A stretch of DNA of 55,048 nucleotides, taken from NCBI GenBank assembly GCA_002343445.1, contig DDSP01000018.1:22873-77920 (forward strand), given 5' to 3'. Source of the DNA: Chthonomonas sp. UBA2387 (GTDB lineage: Bacteria; Armatimonadota; Fimbriimonadia; Fimbriimonadales; Fimbriimonadaceae). Both the position numbers and the translations under genes were made by a program. This document shows positions 41,280 through 49,147 of this stretch, piece after piece (the stretch's first letter is position 1; every line of letters starts with the position of its first letter). The notes under the pieces were generated by a model. It saw only the letters and a program-made list of their open reading frames with translations, searched no databases and had not been told where the DNA came from.

Positions 41280-41882
41280 TTAGCTCGCCGAACCGAAGAC
41301 CGTCAGCTTGATCGTCACGGATTCGCCGACCTTGCCCTGGGCCGGTGCCGGGATGGTCACGTTGTAGTCCTTCAGCGTCACCTTGAACGAAGTCTTGACC
41401 TGCAACACGTCGCCCTTGAACCCCGCACGTTGGGTGGTCTCGCTCTGCGGCATGTACTTCACCGTCGCGGGGACCGTGATCGTCTTGGTCACGCCCTTCA
41501 CTGTGAGCTTGCCCGTCACCGTGTAGGTGTCGCCGCTCTTGTGGGCGACCTTCGTCGTCTCGAACGTGGCCGTCGGGAACTTCGTGGCATCGAACCACGT
41601 CGCGCCGCGCAGGTGGTCGTTGCGCATGGGAATGCCGGTGTCGATGCTGGCGATATCCACCACGATGCGGCCCGAGCCCGTCTTGGCCTTGGGGTCGAAC
41701 GAGAGGTTGCCCGTGACCTTGTGCGTGAGGCCGGTGAAGTCCTCGAGCTCGGCCTCACTCTCGAACGTGAAGACCTGGGCCGCGGCGCGACCGCTGGCGC
41801 CGACCGAGAAGTTCTTGCTCTGAGCGAACGCGCCGGAAGCGAGGGCGAAAACGGCGAGAGGGAGGATCGGGATGAGTTTCAT
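41280..41882 (-). CDS. YceI family periplasmic lipid-binding protein
   Basis: A 200-residue exported protein. The signal peptide is MKLIPILPLAVFALASGAFA, and the mature lipocalin-like barrel (about 22-200) carries the YceI pattern: TFESEAELEDFTGLTHKVTG, MRNDHLRGATWFDATKFP and LTVKGVTKTITVP. Known members bind polyisoprenoids. ATG 41882 is chosen because AGGA lies 8 nt upstream; an ATG at 41906 falls inside a palindrome. It heads a two-gene operon. Confidence 0.93.
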   Translation of the reverse strand: MKLIPILPLAVFALASGAFAQSKNFSVGASGRAAAQVFTFESEAELEDFTGLTHKVTGNLSFDPKAKTGSGRIVVDIASIDTGIPMRNDHLRGATWFDATKFPTATFETTKVAHKSGDTYTVTGKLTVKGVTKTITVPATVKYMPQSETTQRAGFKGDVLQVKTSFKVTLKDYNVTIPAPAQGKVGESVTIKLTVFGSAS

Positions 41883-41896
41883 AATCGTTTTCCTAG

Positions 41897-41916
41897 GTAG
41901 TTGCATTGCGAACTAC
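41897..41916. promoter_or_regulatory. Possible operator upstream of the YceI operon
   Basis: GTAGTT (41897-41902) and AACTAC (41911-41916) form an inverted repeat with an 8-nt spacer, 14 bp upstream of the start and just before its ribosome site. The location suits a repressor. The remaining 70 bp to the oxidoreductase stop hold nothing obvious. Confidence 0.4.
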
Positions 41917-41986
41917 TTCTTGAACCAAAGAATGCCCTGACGTTCCCAATCGTTCTTTGCATGAGCCTTTCGACCCAGCGCCAGGT

Positions 41987-43129
41987 TCAAACGAGGCCAT
42001 TCGGCAGAGGAGGCACGTCCACAGGAACACCTCCCGATCGGACCGATTGAGTGGCCGCGACACCCGCGGCAACGGCCATTCGCGCCGCGATGGGGCTGGT
42101 ATCGGTCTCGCCACCCTCGCGCAGGTAGCGGAAGAACTCGTCGAGGATGAGGTGGTCGGCTCCGCCGTGTCCCCCGGTAGCGGGTTCGGCGTGCCACGAA
42201 TCGTCGCCATCGGGGTCGTAGCCGAATCGGAACCGGTTCCACAGCCGCACCACCGCCGTTCCAGGTCGGTCGTCGAAGTTCTCGATGCGTCCCTCGGTGC
42301 CGATGATGCAGTACGACCGCCACGCATCCGGTGTGAAGTGGCATTGCTGATAGCCCGCGAGCACGCCGTTGTCCAGTTCCATGGTCACCAAGTTGAGGTC
42401 CTCGACATCCACCACAGCATTGGTCTCCGGTAGGGCTGCGGGCGGCCAGACGTTCACCTTGGAGAAGTCCACTTCGTAGTCCTCTTCGGGATCGCGTGGC
42501 CGGCCCAAGCCGCCGTAGACGGCCAAGGTGCCCATCGCCGTCACGCGCCGCGCGTAGCCGCCGCACAGCCAGTGAAGGACGTCGAGGTCGTGCGCGCCCT
42601 TCTGAAGAAGCAAGCCCGTCGTGTTGCGCCGGTCGGCGTGCCAATCGGCAAAGTACGCACCTCCGCCGTAGCTGACGAAGTGGCGGCACCAGGCCGCTTT
42701 GACTTCGCCGATCCGCCCCATGTCGATCCACTCCTTCATCTTGCGGACGACCGCGAAATGCCTCATGTTGTGGCCCAGGTAGAGCTTCGAGCCCGAGGCC
42801 TTGGCAGCTTGAAGGATCGCGTCGCATCCCTCGGTCGTGATCGCCATGGGCTTCTCCAAGTACACGGGCACGCCCGCTTCGAGGAACTGGATGGCGTGGC
42901 GCTCATGCAAGTGGTCGGGCGAGAGGACCATCACGGCGTCGAGCCTTTGGTTGAGTAGTTCCTCGCTCTCGGAGGCGACCCAAGCCCCAGGGCCGAACGC
43001 CTCCCTGAACCGCTCCTGTGCCTTCGGGCGCGGATCGGCGAGCGCGACCACTTGGACCTCGGGCGGCCGATGAGCTTCCAAGGCGAGCGACCGACGCAGA
43101 CCGAAACCGACGACTCCGAGGCGAAGCAT
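41987..43129 (-). CDS. Gfo/Idh/MocA family NAD(P)-dependent oxidoreductase
   Basis: A 380-residue sugar-type dehydrogenase. A Rossmann N terminus (LGVVGFGLRRS) has an altered third glycine. The family motif is EKPMA (about 93-97), and the catalytic-domain segment with His is KGAHDLDVLHWL. Members oxidise or isomerise sugars, inositols and glycosides. The substrate is unknown. TAGACT ends 6 nt before the start and no Shine-Dalgarno site is present. Confidence 0.88.
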   Translation of the reverse strand: MLRLGVVGFGLRRSLALEAHRPPEVQVVALADPRPKAQERFREAFGPGAWVASESEELLNQRLDAVMVLSPDHLHERHAIQFLEAGVPVYLEKPMAITTEGCDAILQAAKASGSKLYLGHNMRHFAVVRKMKEWIDMGRIGEVKAAWCRHFVSYGGGAYFADWHADRRNTTGLLLQKGAHDLDVLHWLCGGYARRVTAMGTLAVYGGLGRPRDPEEDYEVDFSKVNVWPPAALPETNAVVDVEDLNLVTMELDNGVLAGYQQCHFTPDAWRSYCIIGTEGRIENFDDRPGTAVVRLWNRFRFGYDPDGDDSWHAEPATGGHGGADHLILDEFFRYLREGGETDTSPIAARMAVAAGVAATQSVRSGGVPVDVPPLPNGLV

Positions 43130-43135
43130 GCCGTG

Positions 43136-43141
43136 AGTCTA
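43136..43141 (-). promoter_or_regulatory. Putative leaderless -10 box of the Gfo/Idh/MocA gene
   Basis: TAGACT on the minus strand, ending exactly 6 nt before ATG 43129, and not overlapping the upstream stop codon at 43166. Confidence 0.45.
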
Positions 43142-43165
43142 TCCCGACGACGATCCGATCCGCGC

Positions 43166-44098
43166 CTAGCCCGTCGGCTGGGCTGCCGGCCACACGTTCG
43201 AAAGCACCGCGTCCACCCAGGCTTGCCCTTCCGAAACCTCGCTCTGGACCACAGAATCGCGGCGAACGTCGGCGATCACCGTCACGGTCCCGTTTTGGAG
43301 AATCCTCACGGTGACCAGCGGGCAGTTCTCGATCTTCGCCAGCGCATGGGTTCCGACATGGGCAGCAGCGTCGCGCGGGTTCGACTCGGGTGGGCACTCG
43401 GCAGTCACCCAAACCAGATTGGTCCGGGGGTCGAGCATCGCCTCAAGCAGTTGAACGCCTTCCGGCGCACCTGGGACAAGGCTCCCGAGCAACTGGCGGT
43501 CGATTTCCACTCGGCTCGGCGTTGGGTTACGGGGCGTCTCGACCGATTCGATGCCCGAAGCGGTTTGGTCGGAACTTCGATTCACCACCGTCGGCTCGGT
43601 GCCCGGGATGTGGATTGGGGCATCCACCACCTGCTTCTCTTTGGCATGGCTCGCGGCCTGCATCTGCCGGCCCGCGAAGTAAGAGCCCAGGGCAACGACC
43701 ACGAACAACGCCAAGAAAGCGGCGGCGAACATGCCGACCTTCGGCCGTGTGGTCGGCAAGCCCAGCATCGCGGCCGTATCCGCGGTCTCGCTGTCCTTCA
43801 GCCGCTTGCGGACGGACTCCAGCTTCTTCTGGTCGGCCACCGACTCGGGAATGATCCCGAGGGCCATGTCGTACCACTCGACGGCCTGCGTCAGGTCGTC
43901 TTTGTCCACGCAGATATCGCCCATCAGCGTGTGCGCGGCGGCGGATTGCGGAAAGTCGTTGAGCAACTTGAGGCATCGGAGCCGGGCCTCTTCGAATTGC
44001 CCACGAATGCGGAGCAGGTTGACTTGGGCCAGTTGCCGATCGATGTCGGTCGTGTCGTCCAGCGTCTCGAAGACTTCGCGAGATTCGGCGTCGGTCAT
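43166..44098 (-). CDS. TPR-repeat transmembrane protein
   Basis: A 310-residue protein. TPR-like helices at about 15-95 (AAAHTLMGDICVDKDDLTQA) face the cytosol. One membrane helix (about 124-143) and a C-terminal extracytoplasmic domain (about 200-305) of mixed alpha/beta character follow. The C-terminal domain resembles no family I know. ATG 44098 is preceded by GAGGA at 5 nt. It is 7 bp downstream of dut on the same strand and probably co-transcribed, although no functional link is apparent. Confidence 0.75.
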   Translation of the reverse strand: MTDAESREVFETLDDTTDIDRQLAQVNLLRIRGQFEEARLRCLKLLNDFPQSAAAHTLMGDICVDKDDLTQAVEWYDMALGIIPESVADQKKLESVRKRLKDSETADTAAMLGLPTTRPKVGMFAAAFLALFVVVALGSYFAGRQMQAASHAKEKQVVDAPIHIPGTEPTVVNRSSDQTASGIESVETPRNPTPSRVEIDRQLLGSLVPGAPEGVQLLEAMLDPRTNLVWVTAECPPESNPRDAAAHVGTHALAKIENCPLVTVRILQNGTVTVIADVRRDSVVQSEVSEGQAWVDAVLSNVWPAAQPTG

Positions 44099-44105
44099 GG
44101 GTTCC

Positions 44106-44543
44106 TCACTGTGTTCCGGTGCTGCCAAAGCCACCCTCCCCTCGGTCGGTCGCACCCAGTTGTTCGACAAGTTGAAGCGTGGCGCGCACCACGGGGCAGA
44201 CCACGAGTTGCGCGACGCGTTCGCCTTGCTCTAGTTGGACGACTTCCGAGCCCCAATTGATCATCACGACACCGATCTCGCCTCGATAGTCGCTGTCGAT
44301 CGTGCCCGGCGAGTTCACCATGCCGATGCCCAGCCGCAGCGCCAACCCCGACCTTGGTCGCACTTGCGCCTCGAGTCCGGGCGGAATCGCGAGGCGGACC
44401 CCCGTCCGCACCAGGGTTCGCTGTCCGGGCTCCAGGCGGACCGGCTCGACGGAGCGCAGGTCCATCCCGGCCGCTCCAGGCGTGGCGTACTCGGGCATCG
44501 TCGCGCCTTCGGCGAGCACGATCGGAATCTCGACGTTCTGCAC
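44106..44543 (-). CDS. dut: Deoxyuridine 5'-triphosphate nucleotidohydrolase
   Basis: A 145-residue trimeric dUTPase that hydrolyses dUTP to dUMP and PPi. All five family motifs are visible: PGAAGMDLRS, RPRSGLALR, GTIDSDYRGEI, GERVAQLV and RGEGGFGSTG. The GTG start at 44543 gives the standard length, and the frame further upstream is antisense to xylulokinase. Only 36 bp separate it from the divergent xylulokinase start. Confidence 0.95.
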   Translation of the reverse strand: MQNVEIPIVLAEGATMPEYATPGAAGMDLRSVEPVRLEPGQRTLVRTGVRLAIPPGLEAQVRPRSGLALRLGIGMVNSPGTIDSDYRGEIGVVMINWGSEVVQLEQGERVAQLVVCPVVRATLQLVEQLGATDRGEGGFGSTGTQ

Positions 44544-44579
44544 GCCACGGGTGTACCCGTTCCAGGCCAAAATGGGCCG

Positions 44580-46010
44580 ATGGCGAAGTTCCTGGGCATC
44601 GACGTGGGCACGAGTTCGATCAAAGCGGTCTTGGTGGACGAGCATGGCTCCCTGTTGAGGCAAGCCAGCCGCGAGTACCCGCTCCACATCCCGCGCCCCA
44701 TGTGGTCGGAACAGGACCCCGGCGACTGGTGGGCGGGAGCGTTGGACGTGATCCGCGAACTCGGCGAGGAGAGCCCAGACGCCATCGGGCTCACGGGGCA
44801 GATGCACGGCTCGGTGTTTCTCGATGCTGCAGGTGAAGTCGTGCGCCGAGCCCTGCTCTGGAACGACCAGCGAACGGCAGCCGAATGCGCCGAGATGGAC
44901 GCCACGATCGGGGCCGAGCGTCTGCGCGCCATCACGTGCAACCCGCCACTCACCGGCTTTCAGGCGCCCAAGGTGCTTTGGCTCCGAAACCACGAGCCCG
45001 AGGCGTTCGCCCGCGTGCGGCAGGTGCTGCTCCCCAAGGATTACATCCGCTTCAAGATGACGGGCGAGAGCGCCACGGACGTCAGCGACGCCAGCGGCAC
45101 CGGCCTGCTCGATGTGCCTCGCCGCGATTGGTCGGGCGAGATGCTCGCAGCCCTCGGTCTGGATCATCTGCGGTGGCCCCGGGTGTGCGAGTCGTTCGCA
45201 CAAACGGGGGTGACGCGGGGCGTCCCCGGCCTCGCCGATGGCATCCCGGTTGTGGCCGGTGGCGGCGATCAGGCGGCCTCGGCGGTCGGGACGGGTGCGG
45301 TGGTCGAAGGCGTGGTGAGCGTGAGCCTCGGCACGAGCGGCGTGGTCTTCGTCTCGCTCCCCGAGCCCAAGTTTCACTCGCAAGGCGCGGCGCACACGTT
45401 CTGCCACGCCAACGGTGGTTGGCATGCCATGGGTGTGATGCTCTCTTGCGGCGGCGCGTTGCGCTGGTTCCGCGACACGTTCGGCAAGCCGTCCTACGAT
45501 GCGATCGCCGCCGAGGCGGCCACCGTTCCGGCGGGGGCCGACGGGCTGACGTTTCTGCCGTACCTCACTGGCGAGCGATGTCCCCACAACGATCCCCAAG
45601 CGCGGGCGGCGTTTCTCGGGCTGACTCTGGCGCACGGTTCGGCGCACCTATCGCGTGCCGTGTTCGAAGGCGTCTCGTTTGGGCTTGCCGACGGAATGGC
45701 CCTGTTGCGGGGGTTGGGGGCGAGGGTGGACGAGATCCGAGTCACCGGCGGCGGTGCGCGCAGCGGGTTCTGGGTGCGGATGCTGGCCGACGTGTTCGGT
45801 GCGCCGTGCCGAACGCTGGAGATGGACGAAGGGCCTGCTCTCGGTGCCGCGATTCTCGCGGGAGTGGGGATCGGCGTCTGGCCCGATGTGGCTCAAGCTT
45901 GCCGTTCGGTGGTCCGCACCAAGAGCGAGGTTTCGCCTTCGGGGACCGATTACGCCGTCTCTTATGCGGCGTTTCGAGCCGCCTATCGGCCTACCGCAAA
46001 CGAGGGCTGA
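44580..46010 (+). CDS. xylB: Xylulokinase
   Basis: A 476-residue FGGY-family sugar kinase. It has the ATP-site motif GIDVGTSSIKAVLVDE (residues 6-21), the family marker GLTGQMHGSV, the catalytic Asp in VAGGGDQAASAVGTG (about 225-239) and the C-terminal signature VTGGGARSGFWVRMLAD. The GQMHG motif is characteristic of xylulokinases rather than glycerol kinases. No xylose isomerase is nearby. The start is ATG 44580. Confidence 0.9.
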   Translation: MAKFLGIDVGTSSIKAVLVDEHGSLLRQASREYPLHIPRPMWSEQDPGDWWAGALDVIRELGEESPDAIGLTGQMHGSVFLDAAGEVVRRALLWNDQRTAAECAEMDATIGAERLRAITCNPPLTGFQAPKVLWLRNHEPEAFARVRQVLLPKDYIRFKMTGESATDVSDASGTGLLDVPRRDWSGEMLAALGLDHLRWPRVCESFAQTGVTRGVPGLADGIPVVAGGGDQAASAVGTGAVVEGVVSVSLGTSGVVFVSLPEPKFHSQGAAHTFCHANGGWHAMGVMLSCGGALRWFRDTFGKPSYDAIAAEAATVPAGADGLTFLPYLTGERCPHNDPQARAAFLGLTLAHGSAHLSRAVFEGVSFGLADGMALLRGLGARVDEIRVTGGGARSGFWVRMLADVFGAPCRTLEMDEGPALGAAILAGVGIGVWPDVAQACRSVVRTKSEVSPSGTDYAVSYAAFRAAYRPTANEG

Positions 46011-46098
46011 CCGCGTCGCGCCAAAGCACGCGAAGACCGACTGCGGAGCCTAGGACCACCGCACCATACACAAGCCAAATCGTCCAAACCGTCGTCAC
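45991..46098 (-). CDS. Candidate 35-residue membrane peptide
   Basis: A short frame from GTG 46098 encodes one hydrophobic helix (VWTIWLVYGAVVLGSAVGL) and a basic tail (RVLWRDAVSPRLR). It looks like a small single-pass membrane protein. Its 3' end overlaps the xylB stop by 20 bp. No ribosome site is clear, so this is a tentative call. Confidence 0.35.
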   Translation of the reverse strand: MTTVWTIWLVYGAVVLGSAVGLRVLWRDAVSPRLR

Positions 46099-46208
46099 AC
46101 CCAAGTGATCGGTGCGAGACTGGAGGGGGGTCCCGGTCCGTTTGCGGGGGTCGGCCAAAGCCCGCACAGTTCCCAGCCAGCGACGTTGCGGACGCAAAGT
46201 TACCGGGG

Positions 46209-46430
46209 TTAGGCGGCGACTCGCCGTTCGGCGCGGAGCTCGATGCGGCGCGGCGTCAGGTGGATGCCCAGTTCGGAGGCGCACTCGGCGCGGAGTGAGC
46301 GCTCGGACCAGCGCGAGTCGTCGGCGACGGCCACCATGGCTTCGAGCCGATCGTGACGATCCCAAACCAATGCGCGCGAGACGCCCTGGCGGGAGATGAG
46401 GAACCGTTGAACTTGCGACGCAGGAGCCAT
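46209..46430 (-). CDS. Candidate 73-residue protein of unknown function
   Basis: A short frame from ATG 46430 with GC-rich third positions like the neighbouring genes and a protein-like composition (SRALVWDRHDRLEAMVAVAD, ending RIELRAERRVAA). I recognise no family. A longer version from 46514 would overlap the divergent gene. Together with the membrane peptide it fills most of the 502-bp gap between xylB and the next gene; the remaining 110 bp (46099-46208) show nothing. Confidence 0.45.
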   Translation of the reverse strand: MAPASQVQRFLISRQGVSRALVWDRHDRLEAMVAVADDSRWSERSLRAECASELGIHLTPRRIELRAERRVAA

Positions 46431-46512
46431 GCCATTGTTGGTATCGGCACGAATGGGCCAAACCGAAGGCCCCCGCATCGTTCTCAGGTCGCGAAACGTA
46501 AGGAAGTCACAC

Positions 46513-47019
46513 ATGAAAGCCGCGCGAGCACTGGTCGCCGTCGTCGTCTTGTTGGCCCTTGGCTACGGTGTCCTTCAATGGAAGGTGGGATCGGTGAGCG
46601 ATGAGGCCCTCATCAACGAAGCGATGGACGAGGCAGCGAGAGCCAGCCAGGAAGGACGCCCCGGCGGCGTCTTGGAGCACCTGTCGAAGAGCCTCGTGTT
46701 CAACAACGAAGCCGTGGGGTTCAATCGCCGGTCCATTGCCGACTTTGTGCGCGAGCAGAAGCCCAAGGTCACGCTCGGAGAACGCATGGTCGAGATCGCC
46801 CCCGACGGTAAGACGGCCACGATGCGCACGCCCGTCACCCTCACCGTGAAGATCCTGACGTTCGAGCGGCCTCTCACCATCGACAACGTCGTGATCGAGT
46901 TCAAGAAGGAAGATGCCATGCAGTATCTCGTCGTGCCAACGCGCAAGTGGCGCATCGCGAAAGTGACCGCTCCCGACTTCGATCCGCAGTCTTGGGCGAG
47001 CGAAGCCATGGGCTTTTGA
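46513..47019 (+). CDS. Membrane-anchored protein with NTF2-like fold
   Basis: A 168-residue protein. One N-terminal helix (ARALVAVVVLLALGYGVL) anchors it. The rest reads like an NTF2/SnoaL-type cone fold: an early helix with EALINEAMDEAARASQ, then strands TMRTPVTLTVKILTF and IDNVVIEFKKED. NTF2-like domains bind small ligands or partner proteins; the role here is unknown. AAGGA lies 8 nt before the ATG. Confidence 0.7.
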   Translation: MKAARALVAVVVLLALGYGVLQWKVGSVSDEALINEAMDEAARASQEGRPGGVLEHLSKSLVFNNEAVGFNRRSIADFVREQKPKVTLGERMVEIAPDGKTATMRTPVTLTVKILTFERPLTIDNVVIEFKKEDAMQYLVVPTRKWRIAKVTAPDFDPQSWASEAMGF

Positions 47020-47028
47020 GCCCGCGAT

Positions 47029-47057
47029 TTGGAGTTTTCGCGATGTTTTGGTACAAT
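47029..47057 (+). promoter_or_regulatory. Extended -10 promoter of the repeat lipoprotein gene
   Basis: TTGGAG (47029-47034), a 17-nt spacer and TACAAT (47052-47057) preceded by TG make a strong extended -10 promoter. The leader of about 75 nt contains GAGTCC/GGACTC (47067-47092) and CGGG/CCCG inverted repeats, and AGGAGG 11 nt before the ATG. Confidence 0.7.
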
Positions 47058-47137
47058 GGCGCGGAGTCCGCTCCCCTGATGGGTGGACTCGGGCGGGAAA
47101 CTGGATTCCCGTTCTTGATCAGGAGGCACAATTCAAC

Positions 47138-47458
47138 ATGAAGAAGAATCTGGCAATGCTCATTGCTGCCCTGCTCGTTGCGGGCATCGCGATCGTCGGC
47201 TGCGGCGAAAAGACCGAAGGCGACGCGAACAAGACCGAGACCACGGGTTCCACCGGCGATGCCGCTGGCACCACGGGCGACGCCGCTGGCACCACCGGCG
47301 ACGCTGCTGGCACGACCGGCGATGCCGCTGGCACGACCGGCGACGCTGCGGGCACGACGGGCGACGCTGCTGGCACCACCGGCGACGCGACGGGCACGAC
47401 GGGCGACGCCGCGGGCACGACCGGCGATGCCGCTGGCACGACGGGCGAAGGCCACTAA
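47138..47458 (+). CDS. Small lipoprotein with nine heptapeptide repeats
   Basis: A 106-residue lipoprotein. It has a signal peptide with lipobox IVGC (Cys22), a short acidic spacer, then nine copies of TGDAAGT (about 39-101; one copy has Thr for Ala) ending in TGEGH. The repetitive Gly/Thr/Asp/Ala part is probably unstructured or fibrous, such as a surface spacer. No family is recognised. A strong promoter, a structured leader and a good terminator suggest high expression. Confidence 0.8.
   Translation: MKKNLAMLIAALLVAGIAIVGCGEKTEGDANKTETTGSTGDAAGTTGDAAGTTGDAAGTTGDAAGTTGDAAGTTGDAAGTTGDATGTTGDAAGTTGDAAGTTGEGH
47252..47440. repeat. Nine tandem 21-bp repeats in the lipoprotein gene
   Basis: Each unit encodes TGDAAGT with synonymous differences (for example GCC/GCT/GCG for Ala). 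The DNA copies are less alike than the protein copies, which shows selection on the peptide. Repeat number may vary between strains. Confidence 0.85.
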
Positions 47459-47477
47459 TCGAAGTTCACTCACGACC

Positions 47478-47510
47478 GGCCGGGGCCTTGGGCCCCGGCC
47501 ATTATTGTTT
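47478..47510 (+). terminator. Rho-independent terminator of the lipoprotein gene
   Basis: GGCCGGGGCC (47478-47487) pairs with GGCCCCGGCC (47491-47500) around TTG, and ATTATTGTTT follows. Confidence 0.9.
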
Positions 47511-47533
47511 GTCCTCGCACGTCTGATAGGAAG

Positions 47534-48265
47534 ATGAAGCGCTGGTTGCCTTGGATCGTCGTCGCTTTGGGCCTGGGAGTGGCCTTCGGCTTTGCGTTCT
47601 GGTTCCGCGTCCGCGTGTCCGATGGACCTGGCGAAGCGACCAGCGATGCCCGGGCCTGGATTCGATTGATCGCGATCTACGGCGGTCTGGCCGTCGCCGC
47701 CGCCGTAATGGTGATCCGTAGCACGGATCGCCGTCTGAGGACCACGATGGCCAAAGGCCTGGGCTGGGTGGGAGCGATCGTGGTGACAGCCCTCGGCGGC
47801 ACGATGCTGTCCATCGCCGATACGGCCGTCTCGGCAAGCCAGAGCGGCTTCCTCGATGACGTGGAGCAGCGCACCTACGAGGGTGACGTGGAAGCCAACT
47901 TGAAGGCGATCCACACAGCCCTGATGCTCGTTCACGACAGCGACGGGCAATTCCCGGACGCCGATGGGTGGATGGACGCCATCGCCAACCGCCTCAAGAC
48001 GAGCGACCTTTCGGAGGAGGAGGCCGCCAAGAAGCTGGTCAATCCCGACCTGGCCAAAGGAGAAGGAGAGTATGGCTTCGCCTTGAACGGGGCAGTAGCG
48101 GGGAAGTTCGTGGACGACCTCGCTGGGGCGGAAGAGATACTGGTATTTGAAAGCAGGGCGCTGGAGCGCAACGCCTTTGGCGACCCCACCAAGGACGCCC
48201 CCAATCCCGCTCGCAAGGGCGGCAACCTCGCAATCTCCGTGGGCGGCAAAATGGTTCGACTGTAG
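47534..48265 (+). CDS. Membrane protein with pseudopilin-like periplasmic domain
   Basis: A 243-residue protein with three hydrophobic helices (about 4-24, 43-61 and 73-95). The C-terminal domain has NLKAIHTALMLVHDSDGQFP. This resembles the N-terminal core of prepilin-like proteins with H-X9-DG signatures, common in Planctomycetes and Armatimonadetes. There is no type IV prepilin leader peptide, so it is probably a membrane relative rather than a pilin. The ATG is 23 bp after the lipoprotein terminator. Confidence 0.65.
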   Translation: MKRWLPWIVVALGLGVAFGFAFWFRVRVSDGPGEATSDARAWIRLIAIYGGLAVAAAVMVIRSTDRRLRTTMAKGLGWVGAIVVTALGGTMLSIADTAVSASQSGFLDDVEQRTYEGDVEANLKAIHTALMLVHDSDGQFPDADGWMDAIANRLKTSDLSEEEAAKKLVNPDLAKGEGEYGFALNGAVAGKFVDDLAGAEEILVFESRALERNAFGDPTKDAPNPARKGGNLAISVGGKMVRL

Positions 48266-48275
48266 GACGGCCAAG

Positions 48276-48427
48276 GAGGGTCACGCCGAACGATTGGGCA
48301 CGATGTTGGAGGGTCACTCTCCGTCGTGACCTAATCTCGCCAGACGCCTCATGTGATGTCCAACGGACAATTGGGCACGGCGGAGCGTCCGCTGGAATGT
48401 TCGGGCATGACGGAGCATGCCCCTCCA
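48276..48427. repeat. Cluster of CTCCGT-loop hairpin repeats, some degenerate
   Basis: Complete copy (+): GGTCAC (48312-48317), loop with CTCCGT (48319-48324), GTGACC (48326-48331), preceded by GGAG. Complete copy (-): GGGCATG (48403-48409), ACGGAG, CATGCCC (48416-48422), identical over 25 bp (48403-48427) to the copy at 16026-16050. A 5'-half copy (GGAGGGTCAC at 48276-48285) and a degenerate copy around 48377-48391 lie between. The sequence ATTGGGCAC also occurs twice (48293, 48370). This intergenic stretch holds no gene. Confidence 0.7.
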
Positions 48428-48451
48428 TGGATGTGTGTGGGGAGGCGTCTA

Positions 48452-49054
48452 TTAGCCTTTGGTCGTCGGAACGAACTCCAACACTTCGGAGTTGATGCAG
48501 AACCGCAGGCCGCCCTTCTCGCGCGGACCATCGGGGAACACGTGCCCCAGATGCCCGTCGCAGCGGCTGGCCAGCACTTCCAAGCGCGTCATGCCGTGGC
48601 TGAAGTCGGGCTTGAGCCAGATCGCATCGCGGTCGTAGGGCTCGAAGAACGACGGCCAGCCTGTGCCCGAATCGAACTTGGCCGAGGACTTGAAGACGGG
48701 CTGACCGCTGCCGATCACGCGATAGAACCCATCGGCTTTGTGATCGTGGAACCTACCGCAGAACGCGGCTTCAGTGCCCTTGTTGCGGAGGATGCGATAC
48801 TGCTCGGGCTTGAGAATCCGTTGCCACTCGCGATCCGCAAGAACGAACTTGTCTTCGCGAGGGGGGCTGACGCCCACCCAATAGCCGGTGAACGGCCCTT
48901 CTGCAAACCGGTTGTTCACCACGGCCCATCCGAGAATCCTGTCTTGGCTCATGCGCTGTTGTTCCGCAGGCGGCGAAGCGGGCTCCGTCGCTTGGAGGGA
49001 CCAGCCGGTCCAGCCGAGGACCGACAAACCGAGTATCGCGAGCATCGCTTTCAT
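48452..49054 (-). CDS. msrB: Exported peptide-methionine (R)-S-oxide reductase
   Basis: A 200-residue MsrB with an N-terminal signal or anchor helix (MKAMLAILGLSVLGWTGWS). The conserved core includes SGTGWPSF, HLGHVF and the catalytic RFCINS (Cys186). Two CxxC pairs normally bind structural zinc. The first (usually around CAACG) is replaced by YRVIGSG and the second retains only one Cys (SRCDGHLGH), so it should be the zinc-free type. The export signal suggests repair of oxidised methionine in envelope proteins. Confidence 0.92.
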   Translation of the reverse strand: MKAMLAILGLSVLGWTGWSLQATEPASPPAEQQRMSQDRILGWAVVNNRFAEGPFTGYWVGVSPPREDKFVLADREWQRILKPEQYRILRNKGTEAAFCGRFHDHKADGFYRVIGSGQPVFKSSAKFDSGTGWPSFFEPYDRDAIWLKPDFSHGMTRLEVLASRCDGHLGHVFPDGPREKGGLRFCINSEVLEFVPTTKG

Positions 49055-49135
49055 CGCCGTCTCTTCTTAGGATAACGGAAGTTTGCCCAGAGAGTTCCAG
49101 CGTCCGGCCCTTCGCAAACTCGAGACATCGTCGCG

Positions 49136-49141
49136 TACACT
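49136..49141 (+). promoter_or_regulatory. Putative leaderless -10 box of the 284-residue protein gene
   Basis: TACACT ending exactly 6 nt before GTG 49148. No Shine-Dalgarno site is present. Confidence 0.45.
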
Positions 49142-49147
49142 CGTCGC

